60,751 nt of DNA from an uncultured Eubacteriales bacterium (GCA_902761365.1 CACWJZ010000003.1:1-60751), one strand, 5' to 3'; positions 31,487 to 40,913 are shown, counted from the first letter of the stretch. Numbers and translations: made by a program. Notes: generated by a model from the sequence alone, not told the origin.

Positions 31487-31792
31487 TCATTCTTCCATTT
31501 CATCCCAGGGCTGATATACGCAGTATGCAGGAGACATCTCTCCCAGGTACAGCCATACGTTTTCGCCCATGTCGATGTGTTGGCCGAAATAGAGATCGGG
31601 GATGAACAGCTTTACACTGGACCGTCGGCCGCCCTTGAGAATGACTCCCTCCTTCACGGGGGATCGCCGAAAGCGTTCGACCGCATCCTGTAGGTCCGCG
31701 ATCATCAGGTCACCTGCCAGCTGGGGGATGAGCTGATCCTCTGGACCGTACACCACATTTTCCTCATTCTGGAGAAAGTTCAGCGTCAGCAT
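31487..31792 (-). CDS. Hypothetical protein, last gene of the B12-riboswitch operon
   Basis: 101 residues, acidic at the C-terminus (YQPWDEMEE). No signal peptide or membrane segment. I do not recognise the family. LNFLQNEENVVYGPEDQLIP opens the protein and FIPDLYFGQHIDMGENVWLY forms the middle. It begins 16 bases after the cbiK stop with GGGAGGTGCGATCC as ribosome binding site, so it is translated with the cobalt-related operon; a role there is inference only. Confidence 0.65.
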   Translation of the reverse strand: MLTLNFLQNEENVVYGPEDQLIPQLAGDLMIADLQDAVERFRRSPVKEGVILKGGRRSSVKLFIPDLYFGQHIDMGENVWLYLGEMSPAYCVYQPWDEMEE

Positions 31793-31808
31793 ACGGATCG
31801 CACCTCCC

Positions 31809-32603
31809 TCACGCTTTCATGGTCTCGGCGCAGTGACCCATGATCATCCAGCGGATAGCGGGGCGCTCGCCCAGACCCCGCAGTACGCAGACCGTGTCAT
31901 AGCCGGTCCGTTTGAAGATCCTCTTCCAAGAGTTTTCATCATCCCCCGCCATATCATGAGCAGCATGGTCGCCCGCCACGATCATCAGCGGTAGCAGCAC
32001 CACCCGGTGAAAGCTCCTCTGCTGCACGTCACGAAGCACATCCTCCACGGTGGGCGTGGATTCCACCGTGCCGATAAAGATATTTCGATGACCTTCGGCG
32101 CGTAACTTTTCCTGCAGACGGGCGTAGCAGCAGTTGGCTTCATGATCCGTGCCGTGCCCCATATAGACCAAAGCTGTGTCGGGAGGGACCATGGCGGCGT
32201 CGGCAGCGAATACCGTTTCGATCATGGCTTCCATATCGTGGTCGTCGGACAGCAGCGCCCGGCCAATCTTCAAGCTTTGGAACCGGTCCACGTAGGCACG
32301 AACGATCTCGACCATCTTATCGTATTCCCCGCCGTTCATCACATGGGTGGGTTGGACGACCACCTGCTGCACGCCGTCCCGGACCAGGCGCTCCATAGCT
32401 TCGGAAACGCTGTCGATGTGGATACCGTCCCGCGCCCGGAGCTTCTTCAGGATCATGCCGCTGGTAAAGGCCCGACGCACCTCATATTCCGGGAACGCCT
32501 CAGCCAGGGCCTTCTCGATGGCGGTGATGTTCTTCTCCAGGGCGTCGGCAAAGCTGGTGCCGAAGGACACGACCAATAGTACAGGCTTTTTCATGATGCT
32601 CAT
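31809..32603 (-). CDS. cbiK: Sirohydrochlorin cobaltochelatase
   Basis: 264 residues. LLVVSFGTSFADALEKNITA opens the type II chelatase fold. The metal-binding His residues are in YMGHGTDHEANCCYARL and MIVAGDHAAHDMAGDDENSW, both characteristic of CbiK. It inserts Co2+ into sirohydrochlorin in anaerobic B12 synthesis; some family members handle Ni2+ or Fe2+. No signal peptide, so cytoplasmic. No other cbi gene is in the window, and it is controlled with a FecCD-type importer by a cobalamin riboswitch. First ATG chosen because GGAGG lies five bases before it. Confidence 0.93.
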   Translation of the reverse strand: MSIMKKPVLLVVSFGTSFADALEKNITAIEKALAEAFPEYEVRRAFTSGMILKKLRARDGIHIDSVSEAMERLVRDGVQQVVVQPTHVMNGGEYDKMVEIVRAYVDRFQSLKIGRALLSDDHDMEAMIETVFAADAAMVPPDTALVYMGHGTDHEANCCYARLQEKLRAEGHRNIFIGTVESTPTVEDVLRDVQQRSFHRVVLLPLMIVAGDHAAHDMAGDDENSWKRIFKRTGYDTVCVLRGLGERPAIRWMIMGHCAETMKA

Positions 32604-32621
32604 TTTTCCTCCAAAACTCGT

Positions 32622-33587
32622 TTATTGATGGGTTCCATCGCGGTGTTCCGGATATAGGAGCGCTTCCAGGTTTTGATATGCCTCTCCCCAACGGCTGTTG
32701 GGCTTCATATGGTACAGGCGTTTGTCCATATAGTGTATCCGCCCGCCTTTTACGGCGGACAGGCCCGCCCAGGCGGAATCCTGCACGAATTCAGCTTCCA
32801 GCCGTCTTTGGGCTTCCGTAGTGTCGCCCTGGAACACCACGAAGATCCGGTCAGGGTCCTCCATGATGATCCTCTCCAGGCTCAGGCTGTCCGCAAGCCC
32901 GGACTCATCGGCGATGTTGATGCATCCAAGGTCCCTGAGCATGGCGCCGAGAACGGAACCCTGGGAGCTTTTCGCGTGGATGTCCACCGTGGATGCGCGA
33001 AGGATCAATATTCGCTGCGGACCGGATGCTCGTACCGCTTCAGCGGCAGCCCGTTTTGCGCTTTCGATCTCTTTCCTTAGGCTAAGACCATATGTTTCAT
33101 AGAAATCGGCCCTGCCCGTGATCCCGGTCAGGGTAGAAAGCATGGCTAAGTATTCCTCAAAACATTCCACGCTGAAGAACAGGACCGGCAGGTGCATCCG
33201 CTCAAAGGATTCCGCCAGCTCCACGTGGGCCTTCGTGTTGGCGCTGGCGATAACGAAATCGGGCCCCGACTGGATCAGCAGTTCCAGGTTGATCCCGTTA
33301 TACGGGCCAAGGTCCACCGTGCCCTCCGGCAGCGCAAGATCATAGTCCTCCCATGCGTCATGGACTGTAGCGGCGACCTCTCCTCCGGCAAGCAGCCAGC
33401 AATCGGCAAAGCTCGCCAGCAGGACCGCAGCCCGCAGCTTTCCTTTAGGTATCGCCACCGATCGATTCAGATCATCCGTCACGATCAGCGTCTCTTCCGA
33501 CTTTGGCGCAGCAGGTGCGCCGTCAGGCAAGCACAGGAAGCAGGCCAAAATCAGGATCAAAATCGATTTGAAACAGGTTGATCCCAT
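32622..33587 (-). CDS. FepB/BtuF-type substrate-binding protein, second of the operon
   Basis: 321 residues with a signal peptide (FKSILILILACFLCLPDG). ETLIVTDDLNRSVAIPKGKL, WEDYDLALPEGTVDLGPYNG and INLELLIQSGPDFVIASANT match class III binding proteins for metal chelates or corrinoids. A Cys in LILACFLC is not a clear lipobox. It is the second binding protein of the same operon (the other is at 35850-37001), so the two may bring different ligands to one permease, or one may scavenge. Starts three bases after the CGGC gene stop. Confidence 0.87.
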   Translation of the reverse strand: MGSTCFKSILILILACFLCLPDGAPAAPKSEETLIVTDDLNRSVAIPKGKLRAAVLLASFADCWLLAGGEVAATVHDAWEDYDLALPEGTVDLGPYNGINLELLIQSGPDFVIASANTKAHVELAESFERMHLPVLFFSVECFEEYLAMLSTLTGITGRADFYETYGLSLRKEIESAKRAAAEAVRASGPQRILILRASTVDIHAKSSQGSVLGAMLRDLGCINIADESGLADSLSLERIIMEDPDRIFVVFQGDTTEAQRRLEAEFVQDSAWAGLSAVKGGRIHYMDKRLYHMKPNSRWGEAYQNLEALLYPEHRDGTHQ

Positions 33588-33590
33588 GGG

Positions 33591-33923
33591 TCAGTGCGTT
33601 CCGCGAACGATCTTTACCCCACGCGATCCAAGGTAGTTCGCGGCGGCCGTGATGATCTCACATTCCTCATTCGTTTCCCGCTTACGGGTACAGACGCCCA
33701 GGTGGCAAACCTCTGCCCCTTCCTCCACGATCCGGTCCAGCTTCTCCCGAAAGCCTTCGTCTATGCCCGCTGCGCAGCCGTTACACCGGCCCATGGCAAC
33801 CAATTCCAGTGGCTCCGTCCCATACTGCGCGAAATGACGGCTCCTGCTGTTGAAAGCGTGCAGACAGGCCGCGCCGGCGCAGACGTCGTTGGCCGCTAAG
33901 CAGTTGAGAATGGCTATTTTCAT
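33591..33923 (-). CDS. CGGC domain-containing protein
   Basis: 110 residues. ILNCLAANDVCAGAACLHAF at the N-terminus and the core CNGCAAGIDEGFREKLDRIV, then AEVCHLGVCT, place it in the CGGC family (PF08821), whose invariant cysteines suggest metal or redox chemistry. At least six cysteines are present. In this operon it lies between ATPase and binding-protein genes, consistent with a role in metal (possibly cobalt) handling. Starts nine bases after the ATPase stop. Confidence 0.82.
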   Translation of the reverse strand: MKIAILNCLAANDVCAGAACLHAFNSRSRHFAQYGTEPLELVAMGRCNGCAAGIDEGFREKLDRIVEEGAEVCHLGVCTRKRETNEECEIITAAANYLGSRGVKIVRGTH

Positions 33924-33932
33924 AATCGCTCC

Positions 33933-34700
33933 TTACATCCTCGAAAAAAACGTCACGTTGAGCTTGTTGCTCCTGGCGTCTCGGACCACGGAACAATCCA
34001 CCTCGTATACGTCCCGGATCAACTGCTCCGTGATCACTTCCTCCGTGGGACCGTGGGCCACGATCCGGCCGTCCTTCAAAACGTACACATAGGTGCAGTA
34101 CATGAGGGTCAGGTTGAGGTCGTGCAGGGCGGCCAGGACGCCCACGCCCAGGGATTTGACCACGTCCATGATCTGGATCTGGTACTTGATGTCCAGGTGG
34201 TTCGTGGGCTCATCAAGGATCAGCATCTCCACCTGCTGAGCCAGGGCTCTAGCAAGGATGATGCGCTGTTTCTCGCCGCCGGAAAGGGTCAGAAAGCTCC
34301 TGTCCCGAAACGAGAGCATATCCACCCGACGCAGCGCCTCCTCAGCGATCCGGTAATCCTCCTCCGTGTCCCTGTCCAAGGCGCGTTTATGGGGAGAACG
34401 GCCCATGAGCACCATCTCCATGGCGGTGAAATCAAAGCTAAGGTTGTTGAACTGGCTGACCACGCCCATGCGCCGGGCGCTTTCCCGGTAGGTCATGGTC
34501 TTCATATCCTCACCGTCCATGAGGATCACGCCGCTTGCTGGCTTCAGGACCCGATAGATGCTTTTGAGCAGTGTGGTTTTGCCGCTGCCGTTAGGCCCGA
34601 GAAGCCCCACGAATGCCTTCTCCCGGACCTTCAGCGACACATCCTTGACGATATCTTTGCGGGACAGGGTGACGGTCACGTCTCTGACCTCAATGTTCAT
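33933..34700 (-). CDS. ABC transporter ATP-binding protein (FecE/BtuD type)
   Basis: 255 residues from the ATG at 34700, overlapping the permease stop by four bases. Walker A is GPNGSGKTT near residues 35-43, the signature is LSGGEKQRI and Walker B is MLILDEPTNHLDI, followed by HDLNLTL (switch His). It energises the FecCD permease encoded upstream. A longer frame to 35009 lies in the permease gene and is not family-like. Confidence 0.93.
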   Translation of the reverse strand: MNIEVRDVTVTLSRKDIVKDVSLKVREKAFVGLLGPNGSGKTTLLKSIYRVLKPASGVILMDGEDMKTMTYRESARRMGVVSQFNNLSFDFTAMEMVLMGRSPHKRALDRDTEEDYRIAEEALRRVDMLSFRDRSFLTLSGGEKQRIILARALAQQVEMLILDEPTNHLDIKYQIQIMDVVKSLGVGVLAALHDLNLTLMYCTYVYVLKDGRIVAHGPTEEVITEQLIRDVYEVDCSVVRDARSNKLNVTFFSRM

Positions 34701-35785
34701 CGTTCGCCACCCCCGAACCCGTATGATTTTTTGACCATCATATAGACAAAGATGGGCGCGCCGATGGCGGAGGTGATGACGCCCAGAGGGATCTCTGTGT
34801 TTTTGAGGACGATCCTCGCCAGCACATCCGCCCATATGAGGAAAATGCCCCCCGAAAGGGAAGCGAGCGGCAGCAGAAAACGATGATCCGACCCTGCGAA
34901 CCCTCGCACGATATGGGGGATCATCAGGCCCACGAACCCCACGATGCCGCAGGTGCATACGGCCACGGCGGACAAGAGGGAGGTGACCACCATATAGATC
35001 CGGCGCCATCGGGTCAGATCCACGCCCAGGGTGATCGCCGCCTCTTCGCCTACCAACAGTGTGTTGAGGTTACGCATCTGGGTCAGGAAGAACAGCACGC
35101 CGATCCCCATGCACGCACCGGGCAGAAGAAGCTTCGGCCAACGGGCGGAGACCATGCTGCCCAAGAGCCAATAGGTGACGGACTTCATGTTTTCGGCATC
35201 CTTGCCGATATAGATCATCATGTTGGTAAAGGCGGAGCAGAGGCTCCCCACCACGCAGCCGGCCAGCACCAACTTGGCGCTGGTCACCCTGCCGCCGCCC
35301 ATGTGGGACAGAATCATCACAAGGCTCATGGCTCCAAGGGCTCCAAAGAAAGCCCAAAAAGCCGTGCTCATGGTGGCCAACACCCCGGTGAACACCGAGG
35401 CGGCGCCGATCATGATGGAGAATGTCGCGCCTAAGGATGCCCCCGAAGAGATGCCCAGGATATAGGGATCGGCCAGGGGGTTCTGCACCGTGGCCTGCAT
35501 GACGACGCCGCACATAGCCAGCAGTATCCCGATGATGGCGCCCATCATGACCCGCGGCATTCTGAGGTTCCACACGATCTCATAGATAGTCCCGGAGGAA
35601 AGGAAAGCTTTGTCACCCAATTCGATATGGGTGACGTTATACAGCACGATTCGGTACACATCAGCCAGGGAGACCTTGACCGCGCCGATGGTGACGGCGG
35701 CCAGGATCGACAGGACCAATGCGCCGATGAAGACGATGATGGCGGTCCCCAGAAGGGCGTGTTTTGGATTGAGATTCTTTTTCAA
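34697..35785 (-). CDS. FecCD/BtuC family ABC transporter permease
   Basis: 362 residues. LRMPRVMMGAIIGILLAMCG, VQNPLADPYILGISSGASLG and GIVGFVGLMIPHIVRGFAGS are the FecCD hallmarks, with GEEAAITLGVDLTRWRR before the last. About ten membrane segments. The cobalamin riboswitch upstream of the operon suggests a corrinoid, cobalt chelate or tetrapyrrole ligand. It starts 64 bases after the lipoprotein stop, with a weak GGGGA-type site. Confidence 0.93.
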   Translation of the reverse strand: MKKNLNPKHALLGTAIIVFIGALVLSILAAVTIGAVKVSLADVYRIVLYNVTHIELGDKAFLSSGTIYEIVWNLRMPRVMMGAIIGILLAMCGVVMQATVQNPLADPYILGISSGASLGATFSIMIGAASVFTGVLATMSTAFWAFFGALGAMSLVMILSHMGGGRVTSAKLVLAGCVVGSLCSAFTNMMIYIGKDAENMKSVTYWLLGSMVSARWPKLLLPGACMGIGVLFFLTQMRNLNTLLVGEEAAITLGVDLTRWRRIYMVVTSLLSAVAVCTCGIVGFVGLMIPHIVRGFAGSDHRFLLPLASLSGGIFLIWADVLARIVLKNTEIPLGVITSAIGAPIFVYMMVKKSYGFGGGER

Positions 35786-35849
35786 AGGATTATCCCCATG
35801 GAATAGATCGGAGCAGCCGGGTGTTGTCCCGACTGCTCCCAGTTTGGTT

Positions 35850-37001
35850 TCACTCGTACATGAAACTGAACATGGCTTCCACCGAGGGCACCATCCGGAT
35901 GCCGCCGCCGTAGACGTCGGTCAGGTTGATGGCCATGACCTTGCCGTTCTTCACAGCGGGAACCTCGGCCAGGGCCGCTTCATCCATGACGGAGGCGATG
36001 GCCTTGGCTTTTGATTCCTCGGGCGTGATGCCCTCCTCGTCCATATAGTCCACGATGATGGCGTCGGGGTTGATGTTGACGATATCCTCCACGGACAGGT
36101 CGCCGCCGTCGGGCAGGGCGTAAGTGGCGCCGGCGGCCACTACTAGGGCGCCGGTCAGGGTCTTCTCGCCCCAGCAGTAGAAGGTGCCGCCGTAGGGCTC
36201 GATGATGATGGCTCTGTAGGGGGCCTCCAGAGTGCCCACCTTCTCGGCGATCCTGGCCATAAGGGCACGGGTCTCCTCGATATAGGCGTTTGTCTTCTCC
36301 TCGATGTTGAAGATCTTGCCGATGTCCGCGATATCCGCCAGCACCGCTTCGAGATCCCGCACGGGCGCGGTGTTGTTGGAGCAGCGCAGGATCATGGTGC
36401 CCACGCCCATCTTATGCCACTCGGACACATCTCCCAGTTGGTCCTCGGCAAAAGCGCTGCGCCAGCCGAAGATGAAGTCGGGCTCCAAAGCAAGCACGGT
36501 CTCCTTGGCGGGATAGCCCTTTACCGTCAGCTCCTTGCCGGCAGCTTTCAGCGCTTCATACTGGGGCTTGAGATCGTCCCGGATCTCTCCGTCGAGGTAG
36601 GCGGTGCCCACGATGTACTCGTCGAGGCCGAAGTAGAGCAGCAGCTCAGTCTGGGTCTGGTTGGTGCAGACGACCCGCTGGGGGCACTTTTCAAAGGTGA
36701 CCTCTACCTCTTCCTTGGCATAGTTGTAGGTGGAGATGGTGACGGGATAGTGCGCCTCGACCTGTTCCTCTGCCGGGGCAGCCTCTTCCTTGGGCTCTTC
36801 GGTAGCGGCAGGCTTCTCCTCAGTCTTGACTGGTTCTGCGGGCTTCTCGGCTGTCTCGGCAGGCTTTTCGGCAGGAGCGGCGGCTTCGGTCTTGGCGGGC
36901 GCTGCCGCTTCGGTAGCGGCAGGCTTCGTGCAGGCAACGAGCAGCAGCATCACTTGGAGCGCGACGAGAGCGAGGGCGATCCATTTCAGGGTCTTTTTCA
37001 T
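35850..37001 (-). CDS. Lipoprotein substrate-binding protein of a B12-regulated FecCD importer
   Basis: 383 residues from the ATG at 37001. A lipoprotein signal (VALQVMLLLVACTKPAAT, lipobox LVAC) leads into a low-complexity linker of about 60 residues rich in Ala, Glu, Lys and Pro. The mature domain has FEKCPQRVVCTNQTQTELLL and LALEPDFIFGWRSAFAE, typical of class III binding proteins. The long Ala/Glu/Lys linker is likely a cell-wall spacer. First gene after the cobalamin riboswitch and its terminator. Ligand by context is a corrinoid or cobalt complex, not proven. Confidence 0.9.
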   Translation of the reverse strand: MKKTLKWIALALVALQVMLLLVACTKPAATEAAAPAKTEAAAPAEKPAETAEKPAEPVKTEEKPAATEEPKEEAAPAEEQVEAHYPVTISTYNYAKEEVEVTFEKCPQRVVCTNQTQTELLLYFGLDEYIVGTAYLDGEIRDDLKPQYEALKAAGKELTVKGYPAKETVLALEPDFIFGWRSAFAEDQLGDVSEWHKMGVGTMILRCSNNTAPVRDLEAVLADIADIGKIFNIEEKTNAYIEETRALMARIAEKVGTLEAPYRAIIIEPYGGTFYCWGEKTLTGALVVAAGATYALPDGGDLSVEDIVNINPDAIIVDYMDEEGITPEESKAKAIASVMDEAALAEVPAVKNGKVMAINLTDVYGGGIRMVPSVEAMFSFMYE

Positions 37002-37033
37002 GTTTTTCTTCCTCTCTTCTTTCTTTTTTACAA

Positions 37034-37064
37034 CAAAAAAGCGCGCACCAAAACAGAGCGCGCG
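37034..37064 (-). terminator. Riboswitch-controlled Rho-independent terminator
   Basis: On the minus strand GCGCGC (within 37064-37057) pairs with GCGCGC (37046-37041), followed by TTTTTTG (37040-37034). It lies between the cobalamin aptamer and the first gene, where ligand binding would favour it. Confidence 0.82.
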
Positions 37065-37109
37065 TAACCAAATCATTCGACGGTATGGCGTAAGCAACTC
37101 CAGTTTCGG

Positions 37110-37240
37110 CAGAGTACTTCACACACCATGGGGATGTATCTGACTTATCCGCTCAAAGGATGGTTTCCCTCGGCGGCTTCACAGTGACCGACTCGCGGAG
37201 CATTTCACTCCATTCCAGAGCCCCAGGATGCCTTTGTTGT
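37110..37240 (-). ncRNA. Cobalamin riboswitch
   Basis: On the minus strand the conserved order is present: GGCATCCTGGGG, GGAGTGAAATGCTCC, then the core GGTCACTGTGAAGCCGCCGA, GGGAAACC, and AGTCAGATACATCC near the end. The last pairs back with the 5' part as in the aptamer's closing helix. The boundaries are approximate. A promoter precedes it and a terminator follows, so adenosyl- or another cobalamin would repress the importer/cbiK operon by early termination. The subtype cannot be fixed by eye. Confidence 0.85.
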
Positions 37241-37247
37241 TGTAATA

Positions 37248-37277
37248 ATCATATACTGTACATGTTGTTCCTGTCAA
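37248..37277 (-). promoter_or_regulatory. Promoter of the cobalamin-riboswitch operon
   Basis: Minus strand TTGACA (37277-37272), 18 bases, TATGAT (37253-37248), just ahead of the aptamer. Confidence 0.65.
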
Positions 37278-37392
37278 GAATTAAGCGGACGAAAAATGAC
37301 GTTTTTCCAAGGTATTCGTCTTTTGGTCACCGCGCTGTGCGCGACAAAAGGCCGCGAAGCGACACGCGGCGCCAAAGTCAACCTGAATGCCC

Positions 37393-39123
37393 TTATGCGA
37401 TCGACCAGGTCTGGCTCTCGGTCTGCAGCCTGACCATCTGGGCGAACTGGCCGTTTTGGATCATGAGCTCCCGGGAGGTGCCCTGCTCGGCCACCTTTCC
37501 GTCACTTAGAACGACGATCTTGTCCGCCGCCTCCACGGTGCGCATGCGGTGGGCGATGACCAGCACGGTCTTGCCCTGAAGGAGACGGGACAGGGCCCCC
37601 TGGACCTTCGTCTCGTTCTCCACATCCAACGATGCGGTGGCTTCGTCCAGCAGGATGATGGGCGCGTTCTTCAGGAGCGCCCGGGCGATGGAGATCCGCT
37701 GACGCTCGCCGCCGGAGAGCTCGCTGCCGTTTTCGCCGATGATAGCAGCGTATCCCTGGGGCAGCTTCAGCGCGAACTCATCGCAGTTGGCCAGCCTTGC
37801 GGCCGCCAGGACCTCGTCGTCCGTGGCGTCCTTTTTGCCGACGCGGATGTTCTCCAGGATGCTGTTGTTGAACAGCGTCACGTCCTGAAACACGATGGAG
37901 AACGCGCCGAGCAGCGTTTCGGGATCGTTTTTTGAAATGTCCTGTCCGCCGATCGTGATCCGGCCCCGGGTGACGTCCCAGAACCGGGCGGCCAGACGGG
38001 AGACGGTGGTCTTACCACCGCCCGAAGGGCCCACAAGGGCCGTTACCTCGCCCTGCTTGGCGGTGAAGGTCACGTCTTCCAGCACCGTTTTATCCTGCTC
38101 ATAGGAGAAGCCGACGTTCTCAAAGCGGATATCGTATCCCTTCGGATGGAAGTCTGTCGTTCCGGTCTGGGCCGGATGCTCCGCAATCTCGTTCATCCGC
38201 TCCACAGGGACGGTCAGCAGGTTCAGCATGCCGAGGTTGATGAGGTTCCCGCTCATGGGTTCATACAGGCGGGAGGCCACCAGCAGGAAGGAGAAGAACT
38301 CCATCACGTTCAGCCGCCCCTGCAGAAGCATGGCGCTGCCCACCACGGCGACGGTGCCGACGCCGATCTTCAGTATCAGCTGGGCCGAAACGATGAACGC
38401 AGCCTGACCCAGCTCCGCGCCGATGGCTTTCTTCTCCACATCGTCGATCTTCTCCTCCAGTTCAGACAGATACGCTCCCTCCGCGTTGCAGCTCTTCAGA
38501 TCGCGGGATACCTCGATGAACTCCTGCACGGCGTCGTTCAGCCGCACCTTGGATCTCGACTGACGGCGAATGAAATGGGCCTGTACTTTTTTCGACGCCG
38601 CCACGATGAGGATGGCGACGGGGATCGGCCACACCGCTGCCAGGGCCATCTGCCATTTGTAAAAGAAAAGCCCTACTGCGATCAGCGACGTGGAGATCAG
38701 GCTCCCGTAGAACTGCGGGATCTGGTGGGAGGAGGCGTGCTCCAAGGTCTCGGCATCCGCCATGATGGTATTCGTCAGGTCCGCCAGATCCTTTTTCCCG
38801 AAGAAAGACAGGGGGAGCTTTCGCAGTTTTTCCGCCAGGGAGATGCGGCGTTTCCCGGACTCAACGTAGGTTGCAAAGAAGGTGGCGTTGTACTGCCAGT
38901 AGTTCGGAAGACAGATCAGCACCAGGCAAAATGCCGCAAAAAGCAGATAGTAAACCCATCGTCCGGCGGCTGTGCCTGAGAGAAACGCCCCGGTGAATGC
39001 GAACAGCAGCCATACGGGCGTCATCAGGGCGATATTCGAGACGGTCACCGCCGCGATCGCTTTGAGCATATCCGCCGCGCCCTTTTCCGTCAGCGCGAAC
39101 CGCTTCATCAAATACTTCTTCAT
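37393..39123 (-). CDS. ABC half-transporter (TM-NBD), second of a pair
   Basis: 576 residues: six membrane segments in the first 300 residues, then an NBD with Walker A VGPSGGGKTT, Q-loop FQDVTLF, signature LSGGERQR, and Walker B IILLDEATASLD. Exporter-fold (type IV) architecture; such pairs include multidrug exporters and also YbtPQ-type importers of siderophores. It begins four bases inside the end of its partner (39120-40913), so they form a heterodimer. The first gene of the operon is an MptD-like ECF S component. Confidence 0.92.
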   Translation of the reverse strand: MKKYLMKRFALTEKGAADMLKAIAAVTVSNIALMTPVWLLFAFTGAFLSGTAAGRWVYYLLFAAFCLVLICLPNYWQYNATFFATYVESGKRRISLAEKLRKLPLSFFGKKDLADLTNTIMADAETLEHASSHQIPQFYGSLISTSLIAVGLFFYKWQMALAAVWPIPVAILIVAASKKVQAHFIRRQSRSKVRLNDAVQEFIEVSRDLKSCNAEGAYLSELEEKIDDVEKKAIGAELGQAAFIVSAQLILKIGVGTVAVVGSAMLLQGRLNVMEFFSFLLVASRLYEPMSGNLINLGMLNLLTVPVERMNEIAEHPAQTGTTDFHPKGYDIRFENVGFSYEQDKTVLEDVTFTAKQGEVTALVGPSGGGKTTVSRLAARFWDVTRGRITIGGQDISKNDPETLLGAFSIVFQDVTLFNNSILENIRVGKKDATDDEVLAAARLANCDEFALKLPQGYAAIIGENGSELSGGERQRISIARALLKNAPIILLDEATASLDVENETKVQGALSRLLQGKTVLVIAHRMRTVEAADKIVVLSDGKVAEQGTSRELMIQNGQFAQMVRLQTESQTWSIA

Positions 39124-40913
39124 ACCGCTTCACCCACCTTCCAGTTGACTGCCTTTTGATATTCCGCCCACATATCTGCATAAAGACCATTCTTTTCCAG
39201 CAGCTCGTCATGCTTCCCCTGCTCCTCCACCCGGCCGTCCTGCAGCACGTAGATACGGTCGGCGTTGCGGATCGTGGAGAGACGGTGTGCGATCATAATC
39301 ACCGTCCGCCCTTTGGCCATCTCCTGGAAAGCCAGCTGGACCTGCGCCTCACATTCCGGGTCTGCGAAGGCGCTGGCTTCGTCCAGGATCACCACGTCGG
39401 CATCCTTCAGCATGGCGCGGGCGATGGCGATGCGCTGCTGTTCGCCGCCCGAGAGGTACGTCCCCCGAGCGCCCAGCTCCGTGTCGATCCCCTTCGGCAG
39501 GCGGGAAACGATATCCATGCACTGGGCCTTTTTCAGGACTTCCAGCATCTCGTCCTTTGTAGCGTCCGGCTTCGCGATACGCAGATTATCGGCGATAGAG
39601 CGCTTGAGCAGGCGGCTGTCCTGGAAGACATAGGCCACATGCCGCATCAGCTCCTCCTTGGAGATCTGGCGCACGTCCACGCCGCCTATGAGGACCTGGC
39701 CCTCCTGCGGGTCGAAGAAACGAGAGATCAGTCCCGCCGCCGTGGTTTTGCCGCTGCCGGACGGGCCGACGATGGCAACGATCTCATTTCGTTCCGCTTT
39801 CAGAGAGAGGTGGGACACCGCTGCCGGAGCGTCGGCCGCGTAGCGGTAGGTCACGTCCCTCAGTTCCACGGTCGCGCCGCTGGGTTCCCGCCCGTGCTCC
39901 GCCTCCGGCAGGGGCTGCAGGCCGAGGATCATGTCCATCCTGGCCACAGCATCCTTGACCTTCATGTCGTTCTCGCTCATAAACATCACTTTGGACATGG
40001 CGGTGGCGATGGCCGGGGTGAAGATGACGTAGAACAGGAAGTTCAGCAGGATGTCCGCCCGATAATTACCGCCGCGGATCAGAAACAGGGTCACGCCGAG
40101 AATACAAACGAAGGCGCTGTTGATCAGCACGGTGTACCCCACCATGGACTTGCGCATCATCCGGGTATAATGCATGCAGAATCCGCAGTAATCGTCGATG
40201 GAGGCTTTGAACCGGTGGAAGGAGAAAACGGTCTGCCCGAAGGTCTTGACCACCGGAACGCCCCGCACATATTCGACCGCCTCGTTGCTCATGCGCTCGA
40301 GCGCGTTCTGGTACTGCCGCATATCCTCCTGCATGGCCGGGCCCGCCATGCGCATCATGACGGCAAAGCTGAGAGCGATAGGGATCAGGCAGGCGACGCC
40401 GTAGCGCCAATCATACAGGAACAGCATGACCAGCATACAAATCGGCATGGCGATGGCGCCCGCCATATCCGGCAGGTTGTGGGCCAGCAGCGTTTCCGTG
40501 GAACCGGTCACCTCCGTCACGATCCGGCGCACCTTGCCGGAGCCCATTTCATCCGCAAAGTCGATGGGCAGGCGGGCAATATGGCGCATCAGCGTCTTTC
40601 TCATATTGGCGGCCGTGCGGAACGCGCTGCCGTGAGAGCAGACCAGCGCGGCCACGTACACGAGCCAGGCCAGCACCGCGAACAGCACAGCCATCCACCC
40701 GTTGCGGACGATCCCTGTGGCCTGAGAAAAGTCCGGCTGCACATCCAGCACTTCCCGGATGATCCGCCACAGGCACACGAAGGGCAGCAGGGCCAGCACG
40801 CTGCTCAGGGCAGACAGGATCAGCGAGAGATACGTCAGCGTCCGGTAGCGGCCTGCATATTCCATCAGGCGGCCGAAGGCCGACGGTGATCTGTTTTGCT
40901 TTTTCTCTTTCAT
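39120..40913 (-). CDS. ABC half-transporter (TM-NBD), first of a pair
   Basis: 597 residues from the ATG at 40913 (MKEKKQNRSPSAFGRLMEYA), which overlaps the stop of the S-component gene; the open frame continues upstream but out of family. Walker A is VGPSGSGKTT, signature LSGGEQQR, and the segment after Walker B reads VVILDEASAFADPE, where the usual LDEATSALD is altered but the catalytic Glu is kept. Exporter-type fold. Partner of 37393-39123. Confidence 0.92.
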   Translation of the reverse strand: MKEKKQNRSPSAFGRLMEYAGRYRTLTYLSLILSALSSVLALLPFVCLWRIIREVLDVQPDFSQATGIVRNGWMAVLFAVLAWLVYVAALVCSHGSAFRTAANMRKTLMRHIARLPIDFADEMGSGKVRRIVTEVTGSTETLLAHNLPDMAGAIAMPICMLVMLFLYDWRYGVACLIPIALSFAVMMRMAGPAMQEDMRQYQNALERMSNEAVEYVRGVPVVKTFGQTVFSFHRFKASIDDYCGFCMHYTRMMRKSMVGYTVLINSAFVCILGVTLFLIRGGNYRADILLNFLFYVIFTPAIATAMSKVMFMSENDMKVKDAVARMDMILGLQPLPEAEHGREPSGATVELRDVTYRYAADAPAAVSHLSLKAERNEIVAIVGPSGSGKTTAAGLISRFFDPQEGQVLIGGVDVRQISKEELMRHVAYVFQDSRLLKRSIADNLRIAKPDATKDEMLEVLKKAQCMDIVSRLPKGIDTELGARGTYLSGGEQQRIAIARAMLKDADVVILDEASAFADPECEAQVQLAFQEMAKGRTVIMIAHRLSTIRNADRIYVLQDGRVEEQGKHDELLEKNGLYADMWAEYQKAVNWKVGEAV

